From: Tomocerus qinae
Taxonomy: Eukaryota; Arthropoda; Collembola; Entomobryomorpha; Tomoceridae
Length of the DNA: 64,000 bases
Assembly (NCBI GenBank): GCA_020055645.1
Contig: CM034547.1
Location: forward strand, 47,866,909 to 47,930,908
Direction of reading: 5' to 3'
Shown: one piece after another, positions 48,078 through 60,600 of the stretch
Position numbering within the stretch: the first letter of the stretch is position 1
Layout: each line of letters starts with the position of its first letter
The notes under the pieces: generated by a model
Databases searched by the model: none
Told to the model about the DNA's origin: nothing
Seen by the model: the letters and a program-made list of their open reading frames with translations, nothing else
Position numbers and translations under genes: made by a program

Positions 48078-50869
48078 CTGTGTCACAAATAAATTATAAA
48101 TGATTACAAGACATCCTCCTTAAGACTTTAAGTACTTTTATTTTACAGGAATATATAATTTTGAGAAAGTTTATTGTAAAAAGGAGATAGATATTAGGTT
48201 TGGGTTACGGGGAGTTACGTTGAATCAAACACATATGGAAACAAATGGCAAAGACGAAATTTTTAAACTTTATTTAGTCACATTTACGTTTCGTTGCGAA
48301 CAAGTACGACTATGCAATAGGATTTATAAGGTTTATTATCTAGGATTTAAATGGAATTACACTAAAGGCGAAAATGGAACTGTAGCCAGGATAGCCCGTT
48401 TTCACTACGAACGAATTAAGAAAATTCGAATTAAAAAGAAATGCAATAAGAGAAGACGAGACATAAATATTCTCATGTGTGGAAACGAAGGAACATTCTG
48501 GAGATTACCGACAGACCTACTTAACACTCTTCACTCGACGACAATGTAATTCTTTTCCTATTTTGTCAGCTAGGAGCTCAGCTTACGAAACAATGTAATT
48601 AAGAGTCCGCATGTCTTGCGAAGGCTTTAGCATCCTTAATCTAATTACTTGGTACATCTCAAACTAATAAGAAAATAAATTAGGATGTTCGCTTAGGATA
48701 AAATTGCTTTTGTCTGGCATTCGTATGTAACTGACATTTTCTAGTCTCATCAGGGTAGTAGATCTTTAGTTCGTTCCTGTGGAACAGACTGGAACCACAC
48801 TGGAAGACATTTATAGGGTTAACAATAAGTCAACTTGTCCATGCTATAAAGAATGACGACAAAAACAAGATCCGTACACAAAGTCAGAAAAAAATCTCCA
48901 TTTTCTTCTATAATAATACAGCAGACATGTATGGAATTAGGATTACACGAGAAAGCGATAGGAGGAAGAACAAATTGACATGTTATCTAAAATGATCACA
49001 TACGTATAAAGTAACACAAACATGTCTTGTAGAAATAGGATACATGTATAGTAGTAACAAGCAAATATGAAAACGCTATTAGTTACATCAATCAAGGGTA
49101 ATCTGCACTAAAGCCCAAAAGTTTGGAGGAAGGGAAGAAGAAGAAAGCTTTATCGCTGATTCTAAACAAATGCATACGGTAGTATTTATATATATTGTTT
49201 ATAGATAGAAAATAATAGCATTTTCAGGACAACATTCAAATAGTAGAAGATAAAGATTGGTAGGAGAATATGTCCAGACTACTAAAACTGGAGTCTCAAA
49301 GATCAATAGGGAGGAAAACAGTTGGCTACTTCTTGAGTTCATAGCTAAAGCCAGTTTATCAGTATGTATTTATTTATTGCTTTGCCTTCTGATAACTATT
49401 ATTGTAGACTCTCTTTGTCCGTGAGGATTTACAAAGAAATGAAGATGACAAAAGGTCAAGACATTCTTGACTGTTGTCTGTGATGTGAGTCGAGTCCAGT
49501 TCAATGTCTTCAACTACTGCCAATAACATAGCACAAATATTATAGACGTATGTATCATCTAGGTAGTATTTACCATACAACAAAGAATCATAGAGCCAAG
49601 GGAAAATGATAGTTGAAGATTGTCTATAGCATATAGAAAATGGAAAGTCCTCAAGTGGAAATAGGAAAACAGGAGGTAGCTAAAGGAAAGCTGGATAAGG
49701 AAGCTAAAAAGGCGTAAATGTCGATAGTTGATGGTAGTAGTAGAGAGAAGGAGAGAATATGGGGGAAGTTAAGCTTTATACACTCAGGAGTTGAGAATAC
49801 AATGGAAAACGATATATTTTCGAACATAAAACAAAGTTTATAGAGTAAGAAAGGAGAAAGTAGCTATATTATGCGTATAGACAGAGTTTAGAATCCTTAG
49901 GACAGTGTAGTAGTGGTGAGGATGAGTCTAATGCGGATGCTAGGCGTTGGAAGATGATCGTAAGTTAAGGAGGAGGAAGAAAGAATAGGAAATGTCTTTA
50001 GTGCTTTAGTAAAGATATAAGAAAAGAGCGGAGCCGTTTATGGAAACCCCTGGAGATGACTGCCAAAAGGGCCACGATAAATTTGCTCAATGCTGGCAAG
50101 ATATTGGCTTCATAACTCAATCAAGTGAGAAGCCTCGGACTTTCGTCACGATCTTCATCAGTATTGAAGAGGCGTGAAAAGACTGGAAAAATGGGAAAAA
50201 GAACAAGACTCCGTCTCACTCTCCCTCAATTCACTTCAGTTTAGTTCTGAAGATGAGTCTCAATGCCACAGATCCAGAGGAACTGTTCTGACGAGAAGAC
50301 GACAACCACGACGTTTTCTGAACTGAGTGATGCGAGAGAATACTCTATCGATCCTCAACTCAAGAATGAAAGAAAGAACTGCTAAACCGTGACAAATGTG
50401 CCAAATTGTCACCCAGCTGCGAATATTCTATCTTATTCTCCCATTCCTCATACTTTACACAGATAGCTGTGTCTACGTTATAAGTCACGATGACATGTCA
50501 AATCACACATTCCACCCCTGAACCATTGCTACCTATTCTTCTATTTTATCCAACAGCTTGGGTATCAAATAGCAAACGATCAAATTTCTAAAGTCTCTAC
50601 ATTATTATGTCACAATCATAATAAATTCACACAAAGTAGTCATAATTGTACAAGTTTTATAATACTCAGTGTCCATTTTCAGATAGTTTAGACAGTTTAT
50701 CTGCAGATATCTATAGATTGAAATACAAATAGAAGGTTGAGTTTTATGCTAAGCCGTTGAAACTATTGGATGCTTTTAATTTTCACCTATATAATTAAAT
50801 ATCATTCACACCTTCACCTTTTCAGCAAGCTAACCTGGAGATTCAGCGATTTAGTCTAGAATAGTAGGA
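48078..50869. other. Probable intron of the PTK7-like gene
   Basis: Upstream of the first identified exon. No Ig-like exon was recognised. A plus-strand frame of 109 codons at 48220-48549 is lysine/arginine-rich but has no family resemblance. A denser, less AT-rich stretch at 49900-50420 has no clear function. Confidence 0.4.
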
Positions 50870-50874
50870 ATGGG

Positions 50875-51443
50875 TGTAGAAGACTCTCTCGTATTTCTAG
50901 TATATCTTGTATTCTTAGAATATTATCTAAGTTGTAGCGCCTGCGCGCATAAATACATTTAGTTTTAAGCTTTAATTCCAATCAATTGAATTTATTAGTT
51001 TGAGCAATATTCTAATGATTTTCTGTAAAAAGAGACGCTCAGTATTGCTTAAGTAACGCTCCAGTAGCAAAAGCACGCTCGACCAGTTCGAACCATTGCA
51101 CATTGCAATTCTTGTTTTTTGTTAATTGATTTACGAGTGACGATCTGCACATTGCAATCTCACTCACCTTTGTTTTAGCAGTAGTTTTATTAGCAATAAA
51201 TTAGTTAGTATTAACTACTGTGTTCATCAGTGTTTTATTTGTAGAAAAACACATTTTGATTTAGTACACGCACACATTCTATTATAGCAGACAAGTGACC
51301 AGCCAGCACTGGAATAGACGAGTCCTGTATAATAGTGCCTAGTGAAATTTACAACTTCACTAGATTTCGAAAGCATAGAACCCGTTCACTGGTGACTGTT
51401 GACATCAAGGCATCATCTGCCCAACGTGTGGCACCTCCCAACA
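50875..51443 (+). repeat. 5' LTR of BEL element 2
   Basis: 569 bases, from TGTAGAAG to CCCAACA. A TATA-like CATAAATA lies at 50949-50956. It reads as identical to the 3' LTR. Confidence 0.95.
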
Positions 51444-51445
51444 TT

Positions 51446-51463
51446 TGGTCCTTCGGAGCATCG
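51446..51463 (+). other. Primer-binding site of BEL element 2
   Basis: TGGTCCTTCGGAGC two bases inside the LTR, complementary to a tRNA ending GAAGGACCA, the same primer class as element 1 and again consistent with tRNA-Tyr. Confidence 0.6.
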
Positions 51464-51618
51464 GATAATTTTGGAAAACCAAATTGAACTGTTCATCGTG
51501 GAGTTTTCAACGTTGTGTCAACCGCCATCAGTCATCAGCAAGTCTTTGAGGTCCAGCAACCAACAGAAGACATCGTAAGTACAAAATAAGAAAATTTTGT
51601 GAATTATCATCTATCAAC

Positions 51619-54600
51619 ATGGATGTTGTCAAGAACGAGCGTCGTGCATTGTCAGTCACTGTCATTCGGTTGCAGCAAGTCATCGCCGCGTATGACGTCA
51701 CTGCACCACCCCCACTTCCTGAGATCACAACTCAAGAAGCAGAGATACAACAAGTAAAAGTTGAATGTTCTGAGCTCCTCAAGAAAGCCAGTACAGTCGC
51801 TAAGTCGGACGCCGAATTTGTTACTGAATCAGCAGAATTCGTCGTCCTTCAGGAGTTAATAAATAAAGCTAATATCAAATTATCAATGTTGAAGAGCAGC
51901 TACCCCGCAGGAGCGGCAGCTGGAGGAATTCCCGCCGGAGGAGCCGACGTGAAATTGCCGAAGTTGGAAATACCCCATTTCAAGGGTGACACTCAAGACT
52001 GGTTATCATTTCAAGATTTGTTTACATCTTCCATCCACAATAATGCAAGATTATCTGGATCGCAGAAGATGCAATACTTGAAAGGCCTACTTGGAGGAGA
52101 ACCAGCTTCATTGTTGAAAGATATTCCAGTGACTGATGCAAATTATGATCAAGCATGGGATACTCTCAAGTTAAGGTATGAAATAAAACGTGATATAATT
52201 CGATCACATTTTGACAGGATCCTTGCACTGCCAAACGTAGGGCAAGGAAATTCAGCTCAGCTGAAGAAGATTAGTGATGCGACTAATGAATGCAATCGGG
52301 CATTGGATGTTTTGAAACTCACCCCAGAGCAAAAGTGGGATTCTGTTATCATTCATTTAATGTGCCGTAAGTTGGATCAAGATACTAGAGTGGATTGGGA
52401 GAAGAAACTTGCTTCAAATGAAATCCCGGACATTCAGAAATTCACCGAATTTATTCTGTCACAAGCCAGAGCCACAGCAGCGGGAGGTGTGAAGTCTAAA
52501 TCGGAAAAAAGTGGAAAATGGTCAAACAGTGACCAGAAACATGTCAATCATAGTGCAAATGAAAAAGGTGACAAGTCATGTGCAGCATGTGGTGAAAGTC
52601 ATTATTTATTTCAGTGTAATAAATTTCGTGCAATGACTGTTGATGATCGTATAGATGTGGTGAGGAAAGCTCACATTTGTTTTAATTGTATTAAAAGCAA
52701 GGATCACCAAGTTCAAGACTGCCCATCTCACTGGACCTGTAAGTCATGTAAATTCAAGCATAATACTTTGTTACATAAAAAGTATGAAAAGAGTAAGGAA
52801 GAAAAATGTAAGGATGAAAACAAGTCGGACGACGGAGCCACGCCCGCCGCCAATTTGAAAACGAATTTGTCATACGTTAGACATAATTCGCAAGTGCTAC
52901 TCTCCACAGCCCTCATCTATGTAAAGGATTCCAGGAATCATTATCAAGTATGTAGAGCGTTGTTGGATGATGGTTCACAAGGAAGTTTCGTCACTTCAAG
53001 ATGTGCCACGAGACTTGGATTAAAACGGAAGAATAGAGTAACTAACATTTACGGAGTTGGAGGTGTTAGTGCGGGTAAGACAACCCAATGTGCTGAAATT
53101 AATTTCACATCTTTATATGACAAGGAGAAGAGTTTCACTGTGGAAACTCACATTAAGGAGAAGATTACTGGAGACTTGCCGTCCTATCCAGTACACCCGA
53201 AGACTTGGTCACACATTGTGAAGTTGGATCTTGCAGACCCCAAGTTTTACCAGCCAGGTAAAATCGATTTTCTACTTGGTCGAGATATTTACGATGAACT
53301 CGTGTTGTGTGACATGAAGAAAGGTCCAGCCGGTACGCCTACTGCAAGAGAGACAGTGTTGGGATGGATACTTGGCGGTCCATTGAAGACACATGTAAGT
53401 AGTAATCCATTATTTACTAATCACGTCAGCTGTGAGTTGGACACTACTTTACAAAAATTCTGGGAGTTGGAAGACATACCAACAACTAGAACGAAGACAA
53501 AGGAGGAACAAGAATGTGAGCAACATTTTGAAGAAACTCATGAGCGAGAATCAGATGGAAGATTTCTTGTAAACCTGCCTTTTAAGAAAAATTGCAACCC
53601 TATTGGAGAAAGTCGCCGTCAGGCTGCCAAACGTTTGGCACATGGAGAGCGATCCAGGATTCGTGATCCAGAAAAAGCTAGTGAGTACAATCAAGTGCTC
53701 AAAGAATATCTAGAACTTCATCATATGGAGAGTGTACCCCCTGCTGAACTGGAAAAGAAAGAAAATGTTTATTATATTCCACATCATGCAGTTTATAAGC
53801 CAACGAGTACTACAACAAAAGTACGTGTCGTCTTTGATGCTTCAGCTAAGGCATCAAATGGAATTTCATTAAATGACAACTTGCTAACTGGTCCACGACT
53901 GCAAGAAGATTTATTGAACATACTTATTCGTTTCCGAACTCACATTGTAGCATTTACGGCGGATGTTGCCAAAATGTACAGGCAAGTTCGATTAAAACCT
54001 GAAGATTGTGATTATCAACGTATACTGTGGAGACAATCTCCAACTGAACCTATTCAAGAATACCGTTTGACAACCGCCACATTTGGTACAGCTGCAGCAC
54101 CTTACCTCGCAGTAAAATGTTTGCAGCAACTTGCTGTTGAAGAAATTGAAAATTCTTCAGATAATTGCGCAACGTGTCGCATGGCAGCGGAGAAGATCCT
54201 CAAGGATTTCTACGTTGATGATATTTTATCTGGAGCAGATAGTGAACAGCAAGCCATCGAATTAAAAAATGAATTAATCAGAATACTTGAGAAGGGAAAG
54301 ATGCAGCTGCGGAAGTGGTCGTCTAATTCCAACGCTCTGCTGGAAACTCTCCCTCCAGAATATCTCGAGACGAAATTCCCTCTTCGCATTGATGAGGACG
54401 AGACAATAAAGACACTGGGACTCACTTGGAACCCAGCTACTGATGTATTTGCCGTTTCGGTAACTATGCCCCAGTGAGAGAGATAGTTACGAAACGAACT
54501 TTATTGTCGGACATGGCGAAAACTTTCGACCCATTAGGACTTCTTTCGCCTGCAACAATCAAAGCAAAATTGATTTTTCAATCCCTCTGGAAAGAAGATA

Positions 54601-56925
54601 TCGGTTGGGATGACCCTCTTCCTTTGGAAAATTCTCAAGAATGGATAGAATATTTGCAAGATTATCAGACCTTCAATGAAATACAGACGAACAGGTGTGT
54701 CATTCAACCTGACAGTGAATATGAGCTGCATGGATTTTCTGATGCCTCACGTGTGGCATATGCAGCTTGTGTTTACTTGTACTCGAAGAACAAGGAAAAT
54801 CAAGTACAAGTACGATTAGTGGCAGCTAAAACAAAAGTTGCTCCCATCAAATATGTTTCCATAGCTCGACTTGAATTATGTGGAGCGAAGTTGCTGTGTG
54901 ATTTGATGGAAACAATCAAGAACTCTGTGAATGTGCCAATAAAATGCATTAATTATTGGTGTGATTCTACTATAGTTTTAGCTTGGATTCGTTCTCCCTC
55001 TCAGCGATGGAAGATTTTTGTGGCAAATCGAGTTGCCAAAATCCAAGAAAACTCAGTAGCAGAACAGTGGAACCATGTGAGAGGAGAAGATAACCCGGCG
55101 GATTGTGCTTCCCGTGGAATCAAACCGTCCGAGTTAAAAGGCCATTGTCTGTGGTGGAATGGACCGAAGTGGCTACAGTCAGCTGATTTCTCCGGAGAGA
55201 AATCTTCTCTGGACAACGTGTTCCAGTATGCCGACGCAGAAGAAGAAAATGAAATTTCTTTAGAAGAAAAAGGTATGACAGCAGGTGTTACTGTATTTGG
55301 AAAAGACACTCTGGAAAGGTACTCGACTTTACTGCGATTGCAACGAGTTACTGCATATGTGCTGCGTTGCTTCAAATGCAAGTCTTTCAAGAAGACGGGT
55401 GAAGGAGGGCCGTTTTCAGTGCAGGAGCTAGAAGAGGCTCTTATTTAAGAGGATTAAGAAAGTTCAAGCAGACGCTTTTCAAGACACTCTTACAAAGTTG
55501 AAGAAAAGGTCCTGCAAGGATATTGATAAACAATTGAGATGCTTAGCTCCATACATAGAGGAAGAAACTGGGTTGTTGCGTGTTGGAGGCAGACTTCAGA
55601 ATGCAGCAATTTCAACTGATCGTAAGCATCCAATTTTATTACCGAAGAAAAATCACTTGACCAGGCTGATTGTAGAATATTATCACAAATATCTACACCA
55701 TGGAGGAAATCAGCTGTTATTATCAAATCTTCAGAATCAATATTGGATTCTTGGAGCTCGTGATGTTATTCGTGACGTCGTTCGTAAATGTGCAACGTGT
55801 CACAAAATTAACGCTGGCTCAGCCCAGCAGAAGATGGCAAGTTTGCCGACTCCAAGAGTCAATCAGACCCGTCCATTCCAGATTGTGGGTGTAGACTTTG
55901 CTGGCCCATTCAATTTGTGTGTAAGAACTGGAAGAGGACAACGACAACATAAGTACTACGTAGCCGTGTTTGTATGTTTTGCAGTACGAGCTATTCATTT
56001 GGAATTAGTCAGTGATCTGACTACTGAAGCTTTCTTAGCTGCATTTCGTCGCTTTGTTTCTAGAAGAGGATTATGTACAGATGTGTACAGCGACTGCGGT
56101 ACTAATTTCGTAGGAGCTAACAATGAGCTCAAGACCTACATGAAGAAAATTCAAAGTTCTGAATTAGGTGCTCATTTGAAGAATGTCTTGGCCAAGGATG
56201 GAATTACTTGGCACTTTAATCCACCCTCTTCCCCTCATTTTGGAGGCCTATGGGAGGCGGGAGTGAAATCCTTCAAATTTCACTTGAAAAGGATCATTGG
56301 CGAACGTCTGCCATCAATTGAAGAAATGACGACCGTGTTGGCACAGATCGAGGCTTGCCTAAATTCAAGACCCTTGACTGCTGTCTCCTCTGATCCCAAT
56401 GATCTATGTGCATTGACCCCTGGACATTTCCTAGTAGGAGATTCTCTTATGGCGATTCCGGAACCAGACATTACTGGAGAAAAGTGGAATCGACTTTCAC
56501 GCTGGCAACAGACTCAGAAAATTGCTCAGCATTTTTGGAACAGATGGAGTGCTGAATATTTATCTAGACTCCAACAACGCCCCAAGTGGCTAAAGGAACG
56601 GGAAAACATTAAGGCTGGTGACCTCGTTCTTATCAAGGATGAAGGACTCCCTTCACTCAAATGGAAACTAGGCCGAGTGTTGGAGACTTTTCCCGGACAA
56701 GACCAGTTAGTGCGTGTCGTTTTAGTGAAAACTGCAGATGGGATTTACAAAAGACCAATCACTAAGCTATGCCCACTACCCCTAGAACAAGACGACATTG
56801 AAACGGAGAGGAAATCCGTACGAGACGATATATCTCAAGACTTCGAAGTGGAGAGGAAATCCACACGAGATGATTTAGATGAAGACGACGAACCTGGGAG
56901 GAAACCAGGACGTGACAAGGAGTGA
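51619..56925 (+). pseudogene. BEL/Pao gag-pol polyprotein, broken by two frameshifts
   Basis: Part 1 (51619-54477, 952 codons from an ATG) carries the gag DUF1759 region, zinc knuckles ('CFNCIKSKDHQVQDC'), the protease ('LLDDGSQGSF') and reverse transcriptase with YVDD at 865-868. It stops after the palm. Part 2 (about 54474-55448) continues in the -1 frame with the connection region and RNase H ('ELHGFSDAS'). Part 3 (about 55450-56925) returns to the original frame with the integrase zinc finger, the D-D-E core ('VDFAGPF', 'YSDCGTNFVGA', 'GGLWEAGVK') and the C-terminal domain. The shifts fall at about 54444-54474 (one base missing) and 55430-55450 (one base extra), so they compensate. The C-terminus has an extra charged tail with two clear 'ERKS-RDD' repeats and a 'GRKPGRD' variant. 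All catalytic motifs are visible; only the frame is broken. Confidence 0.9.
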
Positions 56926-57089
56926 CTGCCATATGTTAGGCATTACAGCCTCATCTTCACTGCCTTCGTCAATTTATTATTTTATTGTTTTCATCATTTA
57001 TTTAGTATATAGAATTTGTATTCTTAATTTTATGGTTAGGGTATTCTTTATTCCATGAATTTATTGTTTTTGTTTTGAGAATTCTTCTC

Positions 57090-57102
57090 AACGGGAGGTG
57101 TA
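57090..57102 (+). other. Polypurine tract before the 3' LTR of element 2
   Basis: The run ACGGGAGGTGTA stands directly before the LTR start, in the position of the plus-strand primer. Confidence 0.5.
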
Positions 57103-57671
57103 TGTAGAAGACTCTCTCGTATTTCTAGTATATCTTGTATTCTTAGAATATTATCTAAGTTGTAGCGCCTGCGCGCATAAATACATTTAGTTTTAAGCTT
57201 TAATTCCAATCAATTGAATTTATTAGTTTGAGCAATATTCTAATGATTTTCTGTAAAAAGAGACGCTCAGTATTGCTTAAGTAACGCTCCAGTAGCAAAA
57301 GCACGCTCGACCAGTTCGAACCATTGCACATTGCAATTCTTGTTTTTTGTTAATTGATTTACGAGTGACGATCTGCACATTGCAATCTCACTCACCTTTG
57401 TTTTAGCAGTAGTTTTATTAGCAATAAATTAGTTAGTATTAACTACTGTGTTCATCAGTGTTTTATTTGTAGAAAAACACATTTTGATTTAGTACACGCA
57501 CACATTCTATTATAGCAGACAAGTGACCAGCCAGCACTGGAATAGACGAGTCCTGTATAATAGTGCCTAGTGAAATTTACAACTTCACTAGATTTCGAAA
57601 GCATAGAACCCGTTCACTGGTGACTGTTGACATCAAGGCATCATCTGCCCAACGTGTGGCACCTCCCAACA
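57103..57671 (+). repeat. 3' LTR of BEL element 2
   Basis: 569 bases, reading as identical to the 5' LTR and followed by the target duplication ATGGG. Confidence 0.95.
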
Positions 57672-57676
57672 ATGGG

Positions 57677-60600
57677 AGTGTGTTTTAGTATAAAATACGA
57701 AAATATGGGAAGGCTAAAACAAAATACAAAGAATAATTGTACATGTCAGCAGAACTTAGTATTTTCATTTAGTTCAATAGAATGCACTTAAAAATTATTA
57801 CCATTTGTGCTGACTGTGCTACCTTGCCGAACATTTCCATTACATTAATTAGGACAAATACGTAAGGATTACTGTAATTGCAATGCTTGGCAACTCATTA
57901 GATAATTAAACCTGTTAACAGTTCTTAACGTGCTCAACACGTTTCTCTATAAACCATAGGTATACTATCCTTCAGAAAATCAGATATTCACTGGCTTGTA
58001 GAGCGTAACAGAATTTTGTCACACGTATCTACAAAGCTGTGATATATTAGTAATTTATTTCATATATACATGAACCATGTCATAAGCACAATACTAAAGG
58101 GAGGATCTATGTTTATAGCGAAATTGCAAGTTTCATTTGGACACAGAAGAGCAAAGGACATGGAAGGCTACGACAAGACTCTTGTGTTTTGCTCTGCTGG
58201 ATTTTAATTCAATCCAGACTAGAATACTTGAGAGGAGATTTGAAATTAGTTTCATTTTGCTTTCCGTATGCATTGCCATGCCACATTTCTCATTTGTTGG
58301 CTTGTCCTAGTCTGAGTTTGTCCTCTAGTGAGAAATTTTAATACAGTACATAAACATAAGCAATGTGCTCTGGCTTTGAGTAGTTGTGTTGGGAATGCTC
58401 ATATGTACCTATAAGTACGTATGCATAGTCGTTACGGAGCTAGCAGTAACAATAAGCTCATGCAGATTTCCCCAGTCCCAAAAGTCATCAAAAACACAAA
58501 CCATATTTTGTAGTTCTAACACTCTGTTCCGTAGTTAATGTAGCCACGCTTTAGATTTTACATATCCATACACATAGAGACAGGATTGCAATTTTCTCTA
58601 TTCTCAGTTACTTCCTCACGATCGGTTCAGTTACGTCTCAACCTCATCTGTAGTTACTATAATACATGAGACACTTATTATGCACAACAACAGGGCTCTT
58701 CGCTCTACTTGCTATTCAAAATATTTGCCTTCTTTTTCCCATCGTCAGCATATAGGACAAGAAAAACATACCTGCTAACATAACACACATACGGTTAATA
58801 ACAACTTGCTAAGGAGTGGTCTATGCATTATGGCATCCGTTCGCTACACATTATGCATACATACGAGAATGACTACATAATATAATATCTACTGCGAAAG
58901 TATATTCTAAGATGATATAAAATGAACTTAGGCTTTTGCTGCTTTCTTCCAAAATAAATAGCATTCATATTTACATTCATGCAAAGCATCATGTATAGCT
59001 ATACTTACTATTTAAGTAATCTGTACACATGACTACTTATCTGCACACGCACGCATCTTGGCTTTAGCTTTATGGCCTTGTAAATGAAAATGGAAATTGG
59101 AAATGAGAAAATACTTTTTACTTTTCAATTCACTTGTCTATACATTCATGCATAGACAAGTGTATCCTGCATGTAGCAGCTGTGGTATAATATTATATGC
59201 TTTCACCGAAATAACAAGACATCTACAGCATTGAACTTCGCTACACAATAGTCTATGTGCTGGCCTTATGAGAGGATATTACACGGTGACTTCCCATCAT
59301 GAATACCAACTAACCACGCGGATAATACGCAATTTTATCAAGTGAGAAAAAATTCTCTTTTATTCATCCTCCAAACTTCCTTTCTCGAAAAGGATCACTG
59401 TGTTAACACCTAGAATTATTTTATGAATGGCTTGCCTAAGAGCTACGGCGAAGCCTTTAAGTACACAGTGACGGTGCTGTCACTTGAAATATGCATTTGT
59501 ATATCCTCCTTCAATTTAATATGGCTTTCCTGCCCTTTCTCAAGATTAAAAAAGATAAATGCTAAGTTATTGCACTTAAGCCTGCATTAAAGTGCGACTA
59601 CAGCTTAAAAGGCTTGCTATGAACTGAATTCGCAGCCTCGTATGCATTCTAAAGAAAAAGCATAAAAGCAAAACCCTGAGAATCTTCAAAAAAGTAGTGG
59701 AGCTGAAAACTCAAAATGTATTAAATAATTAAGAAAATTGGTATTGGGTGCAACATTCTTTGAATTTCGATCTCAATGGTCGCCGGGTTGCTTTATAAAT
59801 AGACATTACTGTAAAGCTATACTGTAAGCAATGGAAGGACAGCCAGTGCGATTCTAAAGGCTAAAAGTCACATCTTTACCGGAGCATTTAATATCTTTTA
59901 GCAAAGTTGGTGGTATTAGAGTATGTACACTAAGAAAAATACATAGTCCTCGTTTGTCCTCAATCAAGTTCATGAACACAGTGAGTTCAGTCTAACTAAT
60001 GGGAGAAGGATGCCAGTTGCACAACCGAATCGTCCAATTCACAAAGAAAATAAAGTAGAGCCGGCAAAGCGAGAGATTAGACTATTGCATAGGCGAGGAA
60101 AAAGAGAATATTATTATGTAGTAGGAGAGCTGTAGAGAGGAAGTCATTGTAAAAGAAGACGACGGTCTCTGCAGTGACTCTCGCTGGTTCCCGGCAGGAC
60201 TTCTTCCACATCTGTTGATGGAAAGTGTGAGTCGAATGGTGATTCTCAAAACGTGTAGTGAAATAACAATTATTCACCACTCGTCTCTTCTTCTCTACAG
60301 CTTTCACATATTTCCTCTGCTCTTCACGACTTTCTCCAACTCTCTACCACTTCTATTACCCGTTAGCTAGGTCTTGGCGTCTATTTTGGTCTATTCAAGT
60401 GGTATACGTTTGCAGTTTCCTTTACTATCGAAAAACAGTCTTGACTCTGTGTATACGTCCAAGAGCCAATACAAAACATGTATGTAAACAGTAGAAAGTA
60501 AAAATAAGTACTAATTTCTATAATGCAATACATATCTGAGATCTAAACAGGCGGATTAGTTAGGCATTTTAATCGAGAAACGGATGTTCTGATGTAACAG

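Larger units (their letters stand above)
50875..57671 (+). mobile_element. BEL/Pao LTR retrotransposon (element 2), young but with a broken polyprotein
   Basis: The 6,797-base element has 569-base LTRs that read as identical, a 5-base target duplication ATGGG (50870-50874 and 57672-57676), and BEL/Pao coding content in element 1's domain order. The coding region is interrupted twice. It is on the plus strand, opposite to the PTK7-like gene, and probably sits in one of that gene's introns. It belongs to a different family from element 1: the LTR sequences are unrelated and the proteins are clearly diverged. Confidence 0.95.

Noticed and set aside
48220-48549. 109-codon plus-strand frame, lysine/arginine-rich
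   Set aside because: No family resemblance, opposite strand to the surrounding gene, and probable intron.
50020-50150. Signal-peptide-like stretch on the minus strand ('FIVALLAVIS') that might be the PTK7 first exon
   Set aside because: No ATG is in frame with it and the nearest ATGs run into stops. I could not build an exon.
51080-51110. B-box-like word near CCAGTTCGAACC in the LTR of element 2, as a tRNA gene
   Set aside because: No matching A box or cloverleaf around it, and it is within an LTR.
54440-54480. Programmed -1 frameshift in BEL element 2
   Set aside because: BEL polyproteins normally use one frame, element 1 has no shift, and a second opposite shift follows. One-base indels or read errors explain it better.
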